Shown here one piece after another: positions 43,251 through 52,397 of a DNA stretch of 64,000 bases (its first letter is position 1; each line of letters starts with the position of its first letter). The DNA comes from Bdellovibrio sp047344985 (GTDB taxonomy: Bacteria; Bdellovibrionota; Bdellovibrionia; Bdellovibrionales; Bdellovibrionaceae): assembly GCF_047344985.1 (NCBI RefSeq), contig NZ_CP178861.1, positions 682,001-746,000 on the forward strand, in the 5' to 3' direction. The position numbers and the translations under genes were made by a program. A model generated the notes under the pieces. It was not told the origin of the DNA, made no database searches, and worked only from the letters and a program-made list of their open reading frames with translations.

Positions 43251-43682
43251 ATGCCTGGTTTTCTATCCAAGATTTTATCTGCAAGAAATTTTAATACGAA
43301 ATACGACGATGCCGCTTTGACTTTGTTGCGTGTGTTTATCGGACTGACGATGGCTTTCTCTCACGGTTTGGGTAAATTGCCTCCGCCGCAAATGTTGGTG
43401 GATGGTATTTCTTCTCTGGGATTTCCGGCGCCTGAGTTCTTCGCATGGTGCGCAGGGCTTGCGGAATTTGCAGGAGGAGTTTTGTTAGCAATAGGTCTTC
43501 TGACTCGTCCTGCCGCCGCCTTTGTTGTGTTCACTATGGCAGTTGCAGTTCTGGGAGTGCACAGAGCGGATCCTTTCGGACAAAAAGAAATGGCGTTGTT
43601 ATATCTCTTTGCCTCTTTGTTCTTTGTCCTTCACGGGGCAGGTCGCTGGTCCGTGGATCACATGATTTCAAAGAAGAAGTAA
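43251..43682 (+). CDS. DoxX family membrane protein
   Basis: 143 aa from ATG 43251 (TTGGAGG upstream). Four membrane helices: LTLLRVFIGLTMAFSHGLGKL, FFAWCAGLAEFAGGVLLAIGL, AAAFVVFTMAVAVLGVH and LLYLFASLFFVLHG, matching the DoxX fold. The family is linked to redox or quinone functions in various bacteria. It ends the PhoH-MaoC-BLUF-DoxX run; a terminator follows. Confidence 0.88.
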   Translation: MPGFLSKILSARNFNTKYDDAALTLLRVFIGLTMAFSHGLGKLPPPQMLVDGISSLGFPAPEFFAWCAGLAEFAGGVLLAIGLLTRPAAAFVVFTMAVAVLGVHRADPFGQKEMALLYLFASLFFVLHGAGRWSVDHMISKKK

Positions 43683-43683
43683 T

Positions 43684-43713
43684 AAAAAAAGCCCTCGGAA
43701 GAGGGTTTTTTTA
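43684..43713. terminator. Bidirectional terminator between doxX-like gene and lipB
   Basis: A-rich arm then GCCCTC and GAGGGT around GGAA, then seven T (one G-T wobble). A/T tracts on both sides allow termination in both directions between the convergent genes. Confidence 0.85.
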
Positions 43714-44367
43714 TAGAACTTGAATCAGGCGCATTTTTAATTTTTCACTGAACTGTTTAAGATCCACAGGGGATTGTAAAACCTGTTCAAGGCTCACCAT
43801 TGTCTCTGTCGTAAATCCACAAGGATTCATGCCCACAAAAGCTTTCGGATCGTAATTCAAATTGATTGCAGCTCCATGGAAGGTCACCCATTTGCGTACG
43901 CCGACCCCTAGAGAGGCGATTTTGTGATTTCCCACCCACACGCCTGTTTCATCAGCTTCAGAATCCGTTTGAGGATTTTTGTGCAAAGATTTTCCCTGCG
44001 CTTGAACATCGTAAGATTTTAAAACATCGACGATCGCATCTTCAAGGGCACGCAGGTAGCCTACGATCTCGCGATCTTTACGGCCTTTGCGTGCGAAAGT
44101 GAGGTTGAGAATTGGGTAGACAATCAATTGGCTTGGGCCATGATAAGTCGCGCGACCGCCACGAGAGACTTCCACAACTCGTCCATTCCAAGCAAAAACG
44201 TCACCTTCTTTAGTGGCGCGACCTAAAGTGACAACCGGTGGATGAGAACAAAAAACAAGATAGCCCGGAAGATTTTCCGAGTGAACTTTCTCGACAAGTT
44301 CGAGTTGTTTTTTCAGAGCTACATCGTAATCGATGAGTCCCCAATCTTGAAAAGTAAGGTCTGCCAT
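43711..44367 (-). CDS. lipB: Octanoyl-[acyl-carrier protein]-protein octanoyltransferase
   Basis: 218 aa from ATG 44367 (a GTG at 44385 is the alternative; neither has a good ribosome-binding site). It moves octanoyl groups from ACP to lipoyl domains, the first step of lipoate synthesis. Seen: VSRGGRATYHGPSQL (family signature), GVWVGNHKIASLGVGVRK with the catalytic lysine, FHGAAINLN and MNPCG with the catalytic cysteine. It complements lipA and the lipoylated E2 at 59-61.7 kb. Confidence 0.95.
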   Translation of the reverse strand: MADLTFQDWGLIDYDVALKKQLELVEKVHSENLPGYLVFCSHPPVVTLGRATKEGDVFAWNGRVVEVSRGGRATYHGPSQLIVYPILNLTFARKGRKDREIVGYLRALEDAIVDVLKSYDVQAQGKSLHKNPQTDSEADETGVWVGNHKIASLGVGVRKWVTFHGAAINLNYDPKAFVGMNPCGFTTETMVSLEQVLQSPVDLKQFSEKLKMRLIQVL

Positions 44368-44475
44368 AAATATTATTTTTGCCACCGAAAGTCGGGGATG
44401 TCATTGCATTATTAAAAGACTGACAAATCTTTTTACATCAGTGTTTCTGCGAGTGTTGATGCTTTAGTCACAAAA

Positions 44476-44501
44476 ATTTCAAAATGAGATTCATTTGAAA
44501 T
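44476..44501. promoter_or_regulatory. Inverted repeat with Fur-box-like core
   Basis: Outer arms ATTTCAAA and TTTGAAAT (44476-44483, 44494-44501) flank AATGA-GAT-TCATT. Aligned to the E. coli Fur consensus it matches 12 of 19 positions, with the AATGA/TCATT core intact. It lies 58 bases upstream of the vWA lipoprotein ATG and may be an iron- or other-responsive operator. Confidence 0.5.
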
Positions 44502-44559
44502 GCCCCTGAAACTCGCTACAGAATGGAATCACAGGACAGGGAAAATAGACGGAGGGTCC

Positions 44560-46185
44560 ATGAAGAATCTGGGTGTAACAGTTCTACTGCTCGCAGGGAT
44601 GGCGTTAACAGGGTGTCTAGAAAGTGGCGGGGGCAAAGAAGTTCCTTCTAACTTGAACAACGGCGACTTCGTGACCGAACCCGGCGGTGACGACAATGCG
44701 AGCCAAGGAAATGGTGGAACAACAACTCCGACAAACCCTGATGATGACGGAACGAAGACACCCCCACAGCCTTCAGCTCCAGATGGATTTGATATCAATA
44801 AAGGTGAAGTCCTTACGGCTTCCACAAATCTATCTTTGGATTTTTATCCTCCGTTTCAATCAGCTTATTTGAAAGTTTCTGAGAACGAGACCTGTGCCAA
44901 TGGAGACTGGGTCCGTTATGCCAACAGCATGTCCTTCGTCAGCGCAAAAACAAATCAAGCCGTTCCTTTGAGTGTGCAGTTTCGCGACTATGACGGTCGT
45001 ATGAGTTCTTGCTACACCAGAAAGATTTTTATCGATCAGGCAGGTCCTGAGATTGTGTTTGCCAAATATCCATCGGCTCCAGTTGAAGAGGGTTTGGATG
45101 TTGAAATCGTTTTCTCTGTGACTGACGCCGGTGCCGGTGTTGACACGGTCACATGTGAATTTGCCGGAGTTTCGAAAGCCTGCTTGGCAGGACAAAATAA
45201 AGTGACGTTCCCAAAGATGGCGGGTGGCGATTACACGTTTAAAGTTTCAGCGAAAGATAAACTAGGATTTGCTTCTGAGAAATCCGTGTCATTTAAAGTG
45301 TCTTCTTTATATAAACAAATGGTGCAAAACGTGAAAGTGAATGCCTACCAAAAAGTAGACATTCTTTTTGTCATCGATAACTCGGGTTCGATGGAGTATG
45401 AACAAAAGAGCATGGCCAATCGCGTGCGCAACTTCTTGGATGTGGTGAAAGGCTTAGACTGGCAAATTGCTGTGACGACAACAGATCCTGTGCATAGCAC
45501 ATTGGGTGACGGTCGTTTGGTTCCTCTTTATGGGAAGACAAATTCTTATATTTTAAATTCGTCCATGGCAGACGCCGATGCTCGTTACACCTTGGGTATG
45601 ACTTTGCAAAGACCGGAAACGGGCAGTGGTGATGAGCAAGGTATTTATGCCGCTTACAGGGCGATCGAAAGATCTTTGGGCGCTATAGGCAGTAATAAAA
45701 ACTTCATTCGTCAGGATTCCCAATTGGCCGTTGTGGTGATTTCGGATGAAGACGAGTCAGCGAATGGTCCAAAGAATGATCCAGCGAATTTTGTTAAATA
45801 TGTTCAAGACAGTTTCGCGGGACAAAAAGCGATGAGCTTTCACTCCATCATTGCACGTCCTGGCGATAAGGCGTGTTTAAGTGGTGAAGGCTATTCTGCG
45901 GGCTTCCGCTATGAGCAGATTTCAAAACTCACAGGTGGTGTGATCGGTGACGTCTGTGCGACGGACTATGCGGCGCAAGTTCAAGGGATCGCAGAAGGTG
46001 TTAGAAAAACTTTGAAGTCTTTCACTTTGACGTGTGCTCCGGTGATCGACTCAATGAGATCTTTGTTGGTTCTTAAAGACGGCCAAGTTTACAACGGCAC
46101 GCGCTCCATTCAAGGATTGAACGTGGTCTTTGATGAAATGCTTCCTGCCGGAAACTACGAAGTTTACTATTCTTGCTTGAAGTAA
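44560..46185 (+). CDS. von Willebrand A-type lipoprotein, 541 aa
   Basis: ATG 44560 has GGAGG before it and gives a lipobox LTGC (Cys19). A Gly/Asn/Asp/Thr/Pro-rich linker (about 22-80) is followed by a beta-rich stretch with paired cysteines (TCANG, SSCYTR, Ig-like), then a vWA domain with a MIDAS FVIDNSGSMEYEQ at about residue 270 and VVVISDEDES, and a cysteine-rich C-terminus. Likely a surface adhesin or wall-bound protein. Convergent with the lytic transglycosylase gene, with a 19-base overlap of coding ends. Confidence 0.85.
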   Translation: MKNLGVTVLLLAGMALTGCLESGGGKEVPSNLNNGDFVTEPGGDDNASQGNGGTTTPTNPDDDGTKTPPQPSAPDGFDINKGEVLTASTNLSLDFYPPFQSAYLKVSENETCANGDWVRYANSMSFVSAKTNQAVPLSVQFRDYDGRMSSCYTRKIFIDQAGPEIVFAKYPSAPVEEGLDVEIVFSVTDAGAGVDTVTCEFAGVSKACLAGQNKVTFPKMAGGDYTFKVSAKDKLGFASEKSVSFKVSSLYKQMVQNVKVNAYQKVDILFVIDNSGSMEYEQKSMANRVRNFLDVVKGLDWQIAVTTTDPVHSTLGDGRLVPLYGKTNSYILNSSMADADARYTLGMTLQRPETGSGDEQGIYAAYRAIERSLGAIGSNKNFIRQDSQLAVVVISDEDESANGPKNDPANFVKYVQDSFAGQKAMSFHSIIARPGDKACLSGEGYSAGFRYEQISKLTGGVIGDVCATDYAAQVQGIAEGVRKTLKSFTLTCAPVIDSMRSLLVLKDGQVYNGTRSIQGLNVVFDEMLPAGNYEVYYSCLK

Positions 46186-47567
46186 GAGACGTCGCTTTGA
46201 CTGACCTTGCTGTCGTCAGGGCGAGTGTCTTTGGTTAAAAGACTTTTTAAAACCAAACGCGCTGGGGTGTCGACCATTAACGTGAATCCCGAAGGGATCG
46301 AAGCGTTGCGCTCCAGAGCCTTCTTAAGATCCGGATTGTAAAGAACGAAATCTTCTTTTGCAAGACCACTGCGACGCAGAAGTTCTTTGGCAGAAATAGC
46401 GCGCGCCAATTTCACCGTATGCAGATCCAAAGTCTTTTCATACTCAAGATCCGTAAAAATCTGATCGTGGTATTTTTCAGCATAAAGAGCGGCCAAAAAC
46501 TCACAATAAAAATTAGAAGAAGCAAAATCAAAAGTGCGTGATTGATAGCCTGCGATGATTTCGGAAAGTTCTTCGCTCTCTGCGGCTTTCATGGCGCGAC
46601 GAAGTCCTGAAGGACCATGGTTCCACGCCGTCACCGCCAAAGGCCACGAGCGACGTAAGATCATGTGATTTTCCTTAAGGAGTCTTGCGGCAGCATCCGT
46701 CGCTTTGAAAGGAGAATTGCGTTCATCAATGTGATCATTCACGGTTAAAAAGCTTTTCCCGGTGTAATCCATGAATTGCCAAATGCCCGAAGCCCCAACT
46801 TTGCTGACAGCGTGACGGTTGAAACTGCTTTCAACAAATGGAATGCGTGTCAGTTCTACAGGAAGTTTGTGATTGCGGAAGATTTCTTCCATGCCGCTAA
46901 GATAAAGAGGGCTCACCTCAAGACCTTCGGCAAAAAAGTTCTTCTGACCTGTTTGCACGCGCACGTTTTTTAAAGCTTCCTTAGCTTTGTTTTGCAGAGT
47001 GCCTGGCAAAGCTTCCAGAGCCTTAGCAACGCTAACTTGAGCGGCGTCGTCTTCGTCAAACTCACCACGAGCCAATTCTTTGAGAGCCTCGCGGATATTT
47101 TGGGTTTCTTCAGAAACAAATTCATCAGCTTTCAAATTGCGCATCCAGCGCGCTTTGGGAGTGTCGCTGTTAATGATATCTGTGACATCCACGACTTTAT
47201 ACACCACCCATGGATACAACGTGTGGTGAATCACCTTACGGTTGGAATCGTAACGAGTGTAAATATCAAACCAAAATCCTACGCGGTCGCGCAGGCCCGC
47301 TGGAATATCGAAGTCCTCTGCAATACGACCTTCGTAATCGTTAAGGATTTCTTCACGATGATAGACGACATCAGGATCTTTTGAAAAGACCACGCCATCT
47401 AAGATGATTCGTTGGATTTTTTTAATGTGCTCAACGACAACAGGAAAGCTTGCAGAGTTAAAAAGCGCGACAAGAAGGCTCAAAGCCACGAGAGAACCCA
47501 CGACATTGCGGGTGCTTCGTTTTGAGATAAAATTCTTAGATAAATTCACGTTTTCATCACTCTTCAT
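46167..47567 (-). CDS. MltD-like lytic transglycosylase
   Basis: 466 aa. N-terminal membrane anchor (VGSLVALSLLVALFN, about 22-36), a long N-terminal region (about 40-225) and an SLT domain with FVESSFN (catalytic Glu), KVGASGIWQFMDYTGKS, ARLLKENHMILRRSWPLAVTAWNHGPSG; the C-terminal 65 residues (TVKLARAISAKELLRRSG...IPSGFTLMV) look like one degenerate LysM. The enzyme cuts peptidoglycan glycan strands, relevant to wall growth or prey-wall remodelling. It overlaps the vWA gene convergently by 19 bases. Confidence 0.9.
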   Translation of the reverse strand: MKSDENVNLSKNFISKRSTRNVVGSLVALSLLVALFNSASFPVVVEHIKKIQRIILDGVVFSKDPDVVYHREEILNDYEGRIAEDFDIPAGLRDRVGFWFDIYTRYDSNRKVIHHTLYPWVVYKVVDVTDIINSDTPKARWMRNLKADEFVSEETQNIREALKELARGEFDEDDAAQVSVAKALEALPGTLQNKAKEALKNVRVQTGQKNFFAEGLEVSPLYLSGMEEIFRNHKLPVELTRIPFVESSFNRHAVSKVGASGIWQFMDYTGKSFLTVNDHIDERNSPFKATDAAARLLKENHMILRRSWPLAVTAWNHGPSGLRRAMKAAESEELSEIIAGYQSRTFDFASSNFYCEFLAALYAEKYHDQIFTDLEYEKTLDLHTVKLARAISAKELLRRSGLAKEDFVLYNPDLKKALERNASIPSGFTLMVDTPARLVLKSLLTKDTRPDDSKVSQSDVSYFKQE

Positions 47568-47591
47568 CCCTACTTACAGAGCAAGAGTGAT

Positions 47592-47613
47592 GCTAGAGTT
47601 TGGGGTCTCTAGC
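47592..47613. promoter_or_regulatory. Inverted repeat upstream of the lytic transglycosylase gene
   Basis: GCTAGAG (47592-47598) and CTCTAGC (47607-47613) around an eight-base spacer, in the promoter region of the minus-strand gene. Candidate operator; identity unknown. Confidence 0.4.
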
Positions 47614-47684
47614 TCTCATAAAACGTGTTTGAACATAATGAACTGTCTAAAAGAACGTCACTGGCAACAAAATTAGCACTGTGT

Positions 47685-47743
47685 TTCGGAGCACTCACCA
47701 AAAGATGTTCAAAATGATGCACATTGTGCTGAGGGGCTCCGAA
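47685..47743. other. Complex hairpin downstream of the imelysin gene
   Basis: Outer arms TTCGGAGC (47685-47692) and GCTCCGAA (47736-47743) enclose a perfect 11-base palindrome GCACATTGTGC (47719-47729). It starts 6 bases after the imelysin stop but lacks a T-run, so it is more like an RNA 3' end structure than a classical terminator. Confidence 0.4.
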
Positions 47744-47748
47744 TTCCT

Positions 47749-49050
47749 TTAGTCGTTATCACCTTGATGAGTCGGTGGCGCACGCAGGGCCAAGGCCGCT
47801 AGAACTTCTGTTTTCAGAAGGAAAGCCACTTCACGAACATCAGCGTGAACAGCGCAAATCTCTTCTTTACGATCGGTCATCGTCGTTGATTTGCAAAGAG
47901 TTGGATTCATCGCTTCGATTTGTTCTAACAAAGATCCTTTTTCTTGCGCGGCTTGAAGTGAAGCAATCGCTTTATCTAACGCGAGAAGAACTCTCTCAGA
48001 AACATCCGCGCGTCCTGATTGTGCCAGCAGGTCATCAAAACCAAATCCTGGCTGTGCAGAATAGCTGCCAGTAAAGATCGCTTTAAAACCTTTTAGTTGA
48101 GCTTCAGCGGCCGCTAAAGAAAGGCCCGAATAGATATGCTCGACATCACGGGGACACTTGTCTTCTGTGCAATCTTTGTGGCGAGCCAAAGGACGACCGA
48201 GTTTCAAATCTTTGATTTTTTCAATATTGGCCAAAGCATCCGTCACAGCGTTGATAGATTCTTTTAGTCCCGCATAACGAGAACCATCAATCAAAGCTTT
48301 GGTAAAGTTACCACCTTGCAAAGACCAAGCGTTGTTCAAAGATTTAGCTTTTGTTTCTACGTCTTTTGCCAACTCTTGCGCCCACAAGCAGCGATCCAGT
48401 TTCTTTTGCTGTTCCTCGCGAGCATTCCATTCTGCCATGGCAGGATTTGCTCTAGGATTGCATGTGGATTTCAACGACTTCTCAAAAAGGAGATATTCAA
48501 TAGCCGCCAAACCGCGAACGTTGAAAATCAAGCTGTCACTGCCGATAGGAGATTTTGAGTTTTCGTAAGCTTTTTTATCGATGTCGCAAGTGTTGAGGTA
48601 AGGCCAAGAATAAAGGTAATCATTTAAAAAGCGTCCATTGTCCATCAAGGGACCAAAAGGAGCTGCCTGAACCGTGTGGAAGGAAAGCATTGCACGTTCC
48701 CAATCCAATTGCACTTGAGTTTCTTCACGGCGAGCCAGAGAGCCTGTCGCCAAAGCTTCGCAGTACTGACGAAGGGAACCACGCAATACAGGAACTTGCG
48801 TGTTAAAATCTTCTACCGCACGAGCAATTATGTTTGTACCGATATTGATCAGCATTTTTTGTTCTGAAAACGCACCTTCATTCGGTTTTTGAAATTCACC
48901 GGGAAGAGATTCACCTTGGTTTTGTTGAGGCGTGTTGTTGCCGCCGTTGCGAGCTGTTTTTTCGTTCTTAAAAAAGTCCGAACAAGAAGCAGTTAATAAA
49001 CACGTCGCTAAAGCCAAAGACACCTTCAAAATCAGATTTTTCGCGTGCAT
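47749..49050 (-). CDS. Imelysin-family lipoprotein (iron-regulated type)
   Basis: 433 aa with a weakly canonical lipobox (ASC, Cys23). The imelysin fold is shown by NIIARAVEDFNTQVPVLR, a W-ERAMLSFHTVQAAPFGP loop, YLYSWPYLNTC and VRGLAAIEYLLFEKS. The GxHxxE motif of classical imelysins reads GLAAIE, i.e. the histidine is replaced by alanine. These proteins are periplasmic and often iron- or Fur-regulated. A FecA/FbpA pair lies nearby, fitting iron handling. The C-terminal part contains several Cys. Confidence 0.85.
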   Translation of the reverse strand: MHAKNLILKVSLALATCLLTASCSDFFKNEKTARNGGNNTPQQNQGESLPGEFQKPNEGAFSEQKMLINIGTNIIARAVEDFNTQVPVLRGSLRQYCEALATGSLARREETQVQLDWERAMLSFHTVQAAPFGPLMDNGRFLNDYLYSWPYLNTCDIDKKAYENSKSPIGSDSLIFNVRGLAAIEYLLFEKSLKSTCNPRANPAMAEWNAREEQQKKLDRCLWAQELAKDVETKAKSLNNAWSLQGGNFTKALIDGSRYAGLKESINAVTDALANIEKIKDLKLGRPLARHKDCTEDKCPRDVEHIYSGLSLAAAEAQLKGFKAIFTGSYSAQPGFGFDDLLAQSGRADVSERVLLALDKAIASLQAAQEKGSLLEQIEAMNPTLCKSTTMTDRKEEICAVHADVREVAFLLKTEVLAALALRAPPTHQGDND

Positions 49051-49059
49051 AAGCCCTCA

Positions 49060-49090
49060 CTTTCAGAACGGTCTTTGTGCCTGAAAGACC
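49060..49090. promoter_or_regulatory. Nested inverted repeats upstream of imelysin gene
   Basis: CTTTCAG/CTGAAAG (49060-49066, 49081-49087) and GGTCTTT/AAAGACC (49070-49076, 49084-49090) overlap just before the minus-strand start. A second pair, AGTTTTCA/TGAAAACT, lies near 49103-49136. Candidate operators; no clear Fur box. Confidence 0.4.
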
Positions 49091-49193
49091 CTCCCTGTGA
49101 CAAGTTTTCATGGCCTCAGGGGCATAGTTGAAAACTCATTGAGGATTGTTGAGAAAAAAGTGTGAAAATCGTTCCTGTGTGCTAACAAAAGGT

Positions 49194-50150
49194 ATGCTTG
49201 AGCAACCCGAAAATTGGACTCGTTTGCAAAAATTACTCTTTCAATTTGATGAGCCCACATCAAGGCTTTATCACGTCAATATTATTTCCAGCTTGCTCTT
49301 GGTTATCGTGGTTCTGTGGATCGTGGCCCGTCAGAAGAAAATGCCGCTAAAAATGCTTTTAAGCCGTTGGGTTTTGCGCAAAAAGTATTGGTGGAATCAC
49401 TCAACGAAACAGGATTATTTGATTTATTTCCTAAATGCGCTCTTTAAAAGCTTCCTCTTCGTCCCTTTGTTTGAAGGAAGTTTTCATATCTCTCAAGCTG
49501 TCATCCGTTTTTTAGTGAAATTTAATGGCGGTGATCTTTTAAATATCCCGATAAGCAATGCGGATCTGGTGCTTTTCACATTGGCTGTTTTCGTATGGGA
49601 TGATTTTTTGCGTTTCTTTCACCATTGGTTGATGCACAAGATCCCTTGGCTGTGGGAGTTTCATAAACTGCATCACAGTGCTCGGGTTTTAACTCCTGTG
49701 ACTTTGTATCGCGCGCATCCCGTTGAGTCCGTTCTCGCCATTTTGCGAAATAGTTTAAGCTTAGGTGTTGCCATTGGTGTCTTTATTTTCTTATTTGGTT
49801 CAAGCTTCTCGCTTTGGACATTGTTAGGTATCAATGGCTTTGGTTTTATTTTTAATTTGGTCGGAGCAAACCTTCGCCACAGTCATATTCCCTTGAGCTT
49901 TGGTCCATTTGAGAGATTTTTGATCAGTCCTATTCAACACCAAGTGCATCACTCCAAAGACGTTCATCATTACGATAAAAACTTTGGGGTCAGTCTCGCG
50001 GTTTGGGATGGTTTGTTTGGATCTTTGGTTTTTTCTAAAGAGGTTTCAAAACTTCGTTTTGGTTTGAACGAAAGATTCCGAAAATCTTTGTGGGAGCATT
50101 ACAAAGCTCCGTTTGTCACTTTAGGAAAGAAACTTTTAAGAAAGTCTTAA
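49194..50150 (+). CDS. Fatty-acid hydroxylase/sterol desaturase-family membrane protein
   Basis: 318 aa from ATG 49194 (a TTG at 49146 gives 16 more residues and is an alternative). Several membrane helices and the di-iron histidine motifs FHHWLMH (H-x3-H), HKLHHS (H-x2-HH) and HQVHH (H-x2-HH). Family members hydroxylate or desaturate sterols and fatty acids. Convergent with the TonB receptor gene across a terminator. Substrate unknown; a lipid modification is likely. Confidence 0.87.
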   Translation: MLEQPENWTRLQKLLFQFDEPTSRLYHVNIISSLLLVIVVLWIVARQKKMPLKMLLSRWVLRKKYWWNHSTKQDYLIYFLNALFKSFLFVPLFEGSFHISQAVIRFLVKFNGGDLLNIPISNADLVLFTLAVFVWDDFLRFFHHWLMHKIPWLWEFHKLHHSARVLTPVTLYRAHPVESVLAILRNSLSLGVAIGVFIFLFGSSFSLWTLLGINGFGFIFNLVGANLRHSHIPLSFGPFERFLISPIQHQVHHSKDVHHYDKNFGVSLAVWDGLFGSLVFSKEVSKLRFGLNERFRKSLWEHYKAPFVTLGKKLLRKS

Positions 50151-50155
50151 AATAA

Positions 50156-50188
50156 CGGAGGAAGTTGAGATCTTCCTCCGCAGATTTT
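50156..50188. terminator. Bidirectional terminator, desaturase vs TonB receptor
   Basis: CGGAGGAAG/CTTCCTCCG arms around TTGAGAT, six bases after the + gene, followed by a T-run toward the - gene. Confidence 0.8.
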
Positions 50189-52395
50189 TAGAAATAATGT
50201 TTGAGGCCTACAAGAACACTGCGAGCCTTGCCGGGACGAGCACCGTAAGGTTTCATCGAAACCAAGTACTCACGATCCAAGATGTTATCCAGACGAGCAT
50301 AGACGGAGCCTGCTTTGTCGTATTGGTATTTTAAACTCCAATCGACAATCCCGTAAGCCGCGACCTCTTGTCTGTTGGCAGCCACAGATTCGTTGTACAT
50401 CTTGCCAGTCCAAGAAAGAACAACTTCTTGCGTGAATTTCTTGTATTGAGCACCGACACTTAAGCTGTATTGAGTTTCGGGGACATAAGGCAGCGGGTCT
50501 CCGGAATGAATTGTTCCGTTGCCCCAGACTTCATTATTAGAACTGAAATCATTTTTAAATTCCGCTTTCGTGAAGGTCGCATTCAGTCCCACAGGAATAT
50601 AGACGGTCTTATACTGAAATCCTTTTTGCACTCGGGCCTCAAGGCCTGTGATCAATGCTTTACCACCGTCAAAGGTTTGATCTAAATCTCCGGTTGTGCA
50701 ACCTGATGAGAAAGAACATGTGTCTTTGATGTTTTGATAGTCGTTCCAAAACCCGATGCCCTCGACGAAAAATTCCTGATCGGCATTAGAGTAGCGAACG
50801 CCAGCTTCGTAGTTCACACTTTCTTCAGGCTTGCTGCTTTGAGTTTGTCCAGGACCTACAATGGAGTATCCACGGTTGATGCCAGCAAAAGCCGACCAGC
50901 GATCTGTGAATTGTTGAAGAACGCCAAGACCCGGCACAAAGAAATTCTCAGAACCGTTGGTTGTCGTGTTCGTCAAATCATTCTGGGCAGAATAATTGAC
51001 AGTTTCAAAGCGACCCGTCGTCGTGATTTTTAATCCAGGAACAGCTTCAACCAGCATCTCGTCACTTGCTGTGATAGCAACCGATTGAGTTGTGTCACGA
51101 TTCAAATCTTTTTGAGAAGCGGCTTCGCCCGTGCTCACCAAATGACTGTTCGTCATCGAGTAATAACGTTTAGTATGGTCGCGGCGAATCTGATCATCGT
51201 GCAGGCGAAGACCTAAACTCACCTGATGAGTCCACGTTCCCGCGGTGTGCGCGGAAAAGGAGCCAAATTGAATGCCCTGACTGTAAAAATATCTATTGTT
51301 ATTTAAAACAGCGATGTCTGTCGCATTACTTCCTGAAGAAGCAGAGTCCGCATTTCCAGTCAGAATATCGTGATAAAGCTGATCTTGGGGGCCGGAAGGA
51401 TTTAACAGAACAGAATTGATTTTGATACTTCCGTCTCTAAATCCGTCAAAGCGACGCCAGTCACGATGGAATTTGTTGTGATAGACCGTCGCCCAAACGC
51501 CCCAATTTTCCTGAACCTGGGCTTTGTACGTCAGCTGATATTGCTCATGCTGCCAATCCATCAAATCTTTTTCAGAAGCGTTGTAACGACGGAACGGAGA
51601 CGCATCGAAATCATCCAATGAAAGTCCCAAATAGGTTTCATCAGAAAGTTCATTGGCGTAGCCGACTTTCATTTGCAAAGAATGACGTTTATCACCATCA
51701 AGATGGTATTCACCCTTCAGCAAGAAATCATTTTTGGAAAATCCAGTTTTATCGCCGGAATCCAGTTTTTTAAAACCATCCGTTTGCATGTGCGTGCCTT
51801 CGAGCATCACACCACCACGGTCAAAAACTCGGGCAATATTGCCGCGATATTTTTGCGTATTAAAAGTTCCCGCCGCCAATTCGACTTCATTTGCGTCGTT
51901 TTTAGGAATACTGCGAGTGATGTAATTGATCGCACCACCAATGGAGTTCGGGCCATAGGGAACAGAGGCCACACCTTTAAAAACTTCGAGCGATTCGATC
52001 TTACTCATAAAAGGAGTGTAATAGGCCGCCGGAGCCGAGTAGGGTGCGGGACCAATTAAAATCCCATCTTCCAAGATGACGATTTTTTTACTGCGATCGG
52101 GATGAGTGCCGCGAAGACCGATGTTGGGGCGTAAACCAAAACCATCTTCCTCGCGAACATAAACACCGGGAACTTGTTTAAGCACACGGTTCACGTCGGA
52201 TTGCTGTTGAAGTTCGAGCTTTTCTTTACTGATAAAATGCGCGGAACTGGGTTGAGTCAGTTCTTCTTCAGAACTGCCGATCACCCTCACGGGGCCGAGC
52301 TCAGACATTTTTGCTGAGACCTCAGAAACGTCTTCGGCCTGAGAGTTCAGGCCGAAGAAAGAAATTAAAATAAGAGTTTGAAAGAACTTATTCAT
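50188..52395 (-). CDS. TonB-dependent siderophore/ferric citrate receptor (FecA-like)
   Basis: 735 aa with a signal peptide ending at SQA. Plug domain (LNRVLKQVPGVYVREEDGFGLRPNIGLRG, ILEDGILIGPAPYSAPAAYYTPF, GVASVPYGPNSIGGAINYITR) and a 22-strand barrel ending KARSVLVGLKHYF. The plug loops match FecA and related ferric dicitrate receptors. No N-terminal signalling domain is present, so no FecIR-type regulation. It starts 2 bases after the FbpA-like gene, hence a two-gene operon. Confidence 0.93.
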   Translation of the reverse strand: MNKFFQTLILISFFGLNSQAEDVSEVSAKMSELGPVRVIGSSEEELTQPSSAHFISKEKLELQQQSDVNRVLKQVPGVYVREEDGFGLRPNIGLRGTHPDRSKKIVILEDGILIGPAPYSAPAAYYTPFMSKIESLEVFKGVASVPYGPNSIGGAINYITRSIPKNDANEVELAAGTFNTQKYRGNIARVFDRGGVMLEGTHMQTDGFKKLDSGDKTGFSKNDFLLKGEYHLDGDKRHSLQMKVGYANELSDETYLGLSLDDFDASPFRRYNASEKDLMDWQHEQYQLTYKAQVQENWGVWATVYHNKFHRDWRRFDGFRDGSIKINSVLLNPSGPQDQLYHDILTGNADSASSGSNATDIAVLNNNRYFYSQGIQFGSFSAHTAGTWTHQVSLGLRLHDDQIRRDHTKRYYSMTNSHLVSTGEAASQKDLNRDTTQSVAITASDEMLVEAVPGLKITTTGRFETVNYSAQNDLTNTTTNGSENFFVPGLGVLQQFTDRWSAFAGINRGYSIVGPGQTQSSKPEESVNYEAGVRYSNADQEFFVEGIGFWNDYQNIKDTCSFSSGCTTGDLDQTFDGGKALITGLEARVQKGFQYKTVYIPVGLNATFTKAEFKNDFSSNNEVWGNGTIHSGDPLPYVPETQYSLSVGAQYKKFTQEVVLSWTGKMYNESVAANRQEVAAYGIVDWSLKYQYDKAGSVYARLDNILDREYLVSMKPYGARPGKARSVLVGLKHYF

Positions 52396-52397
52396 GA

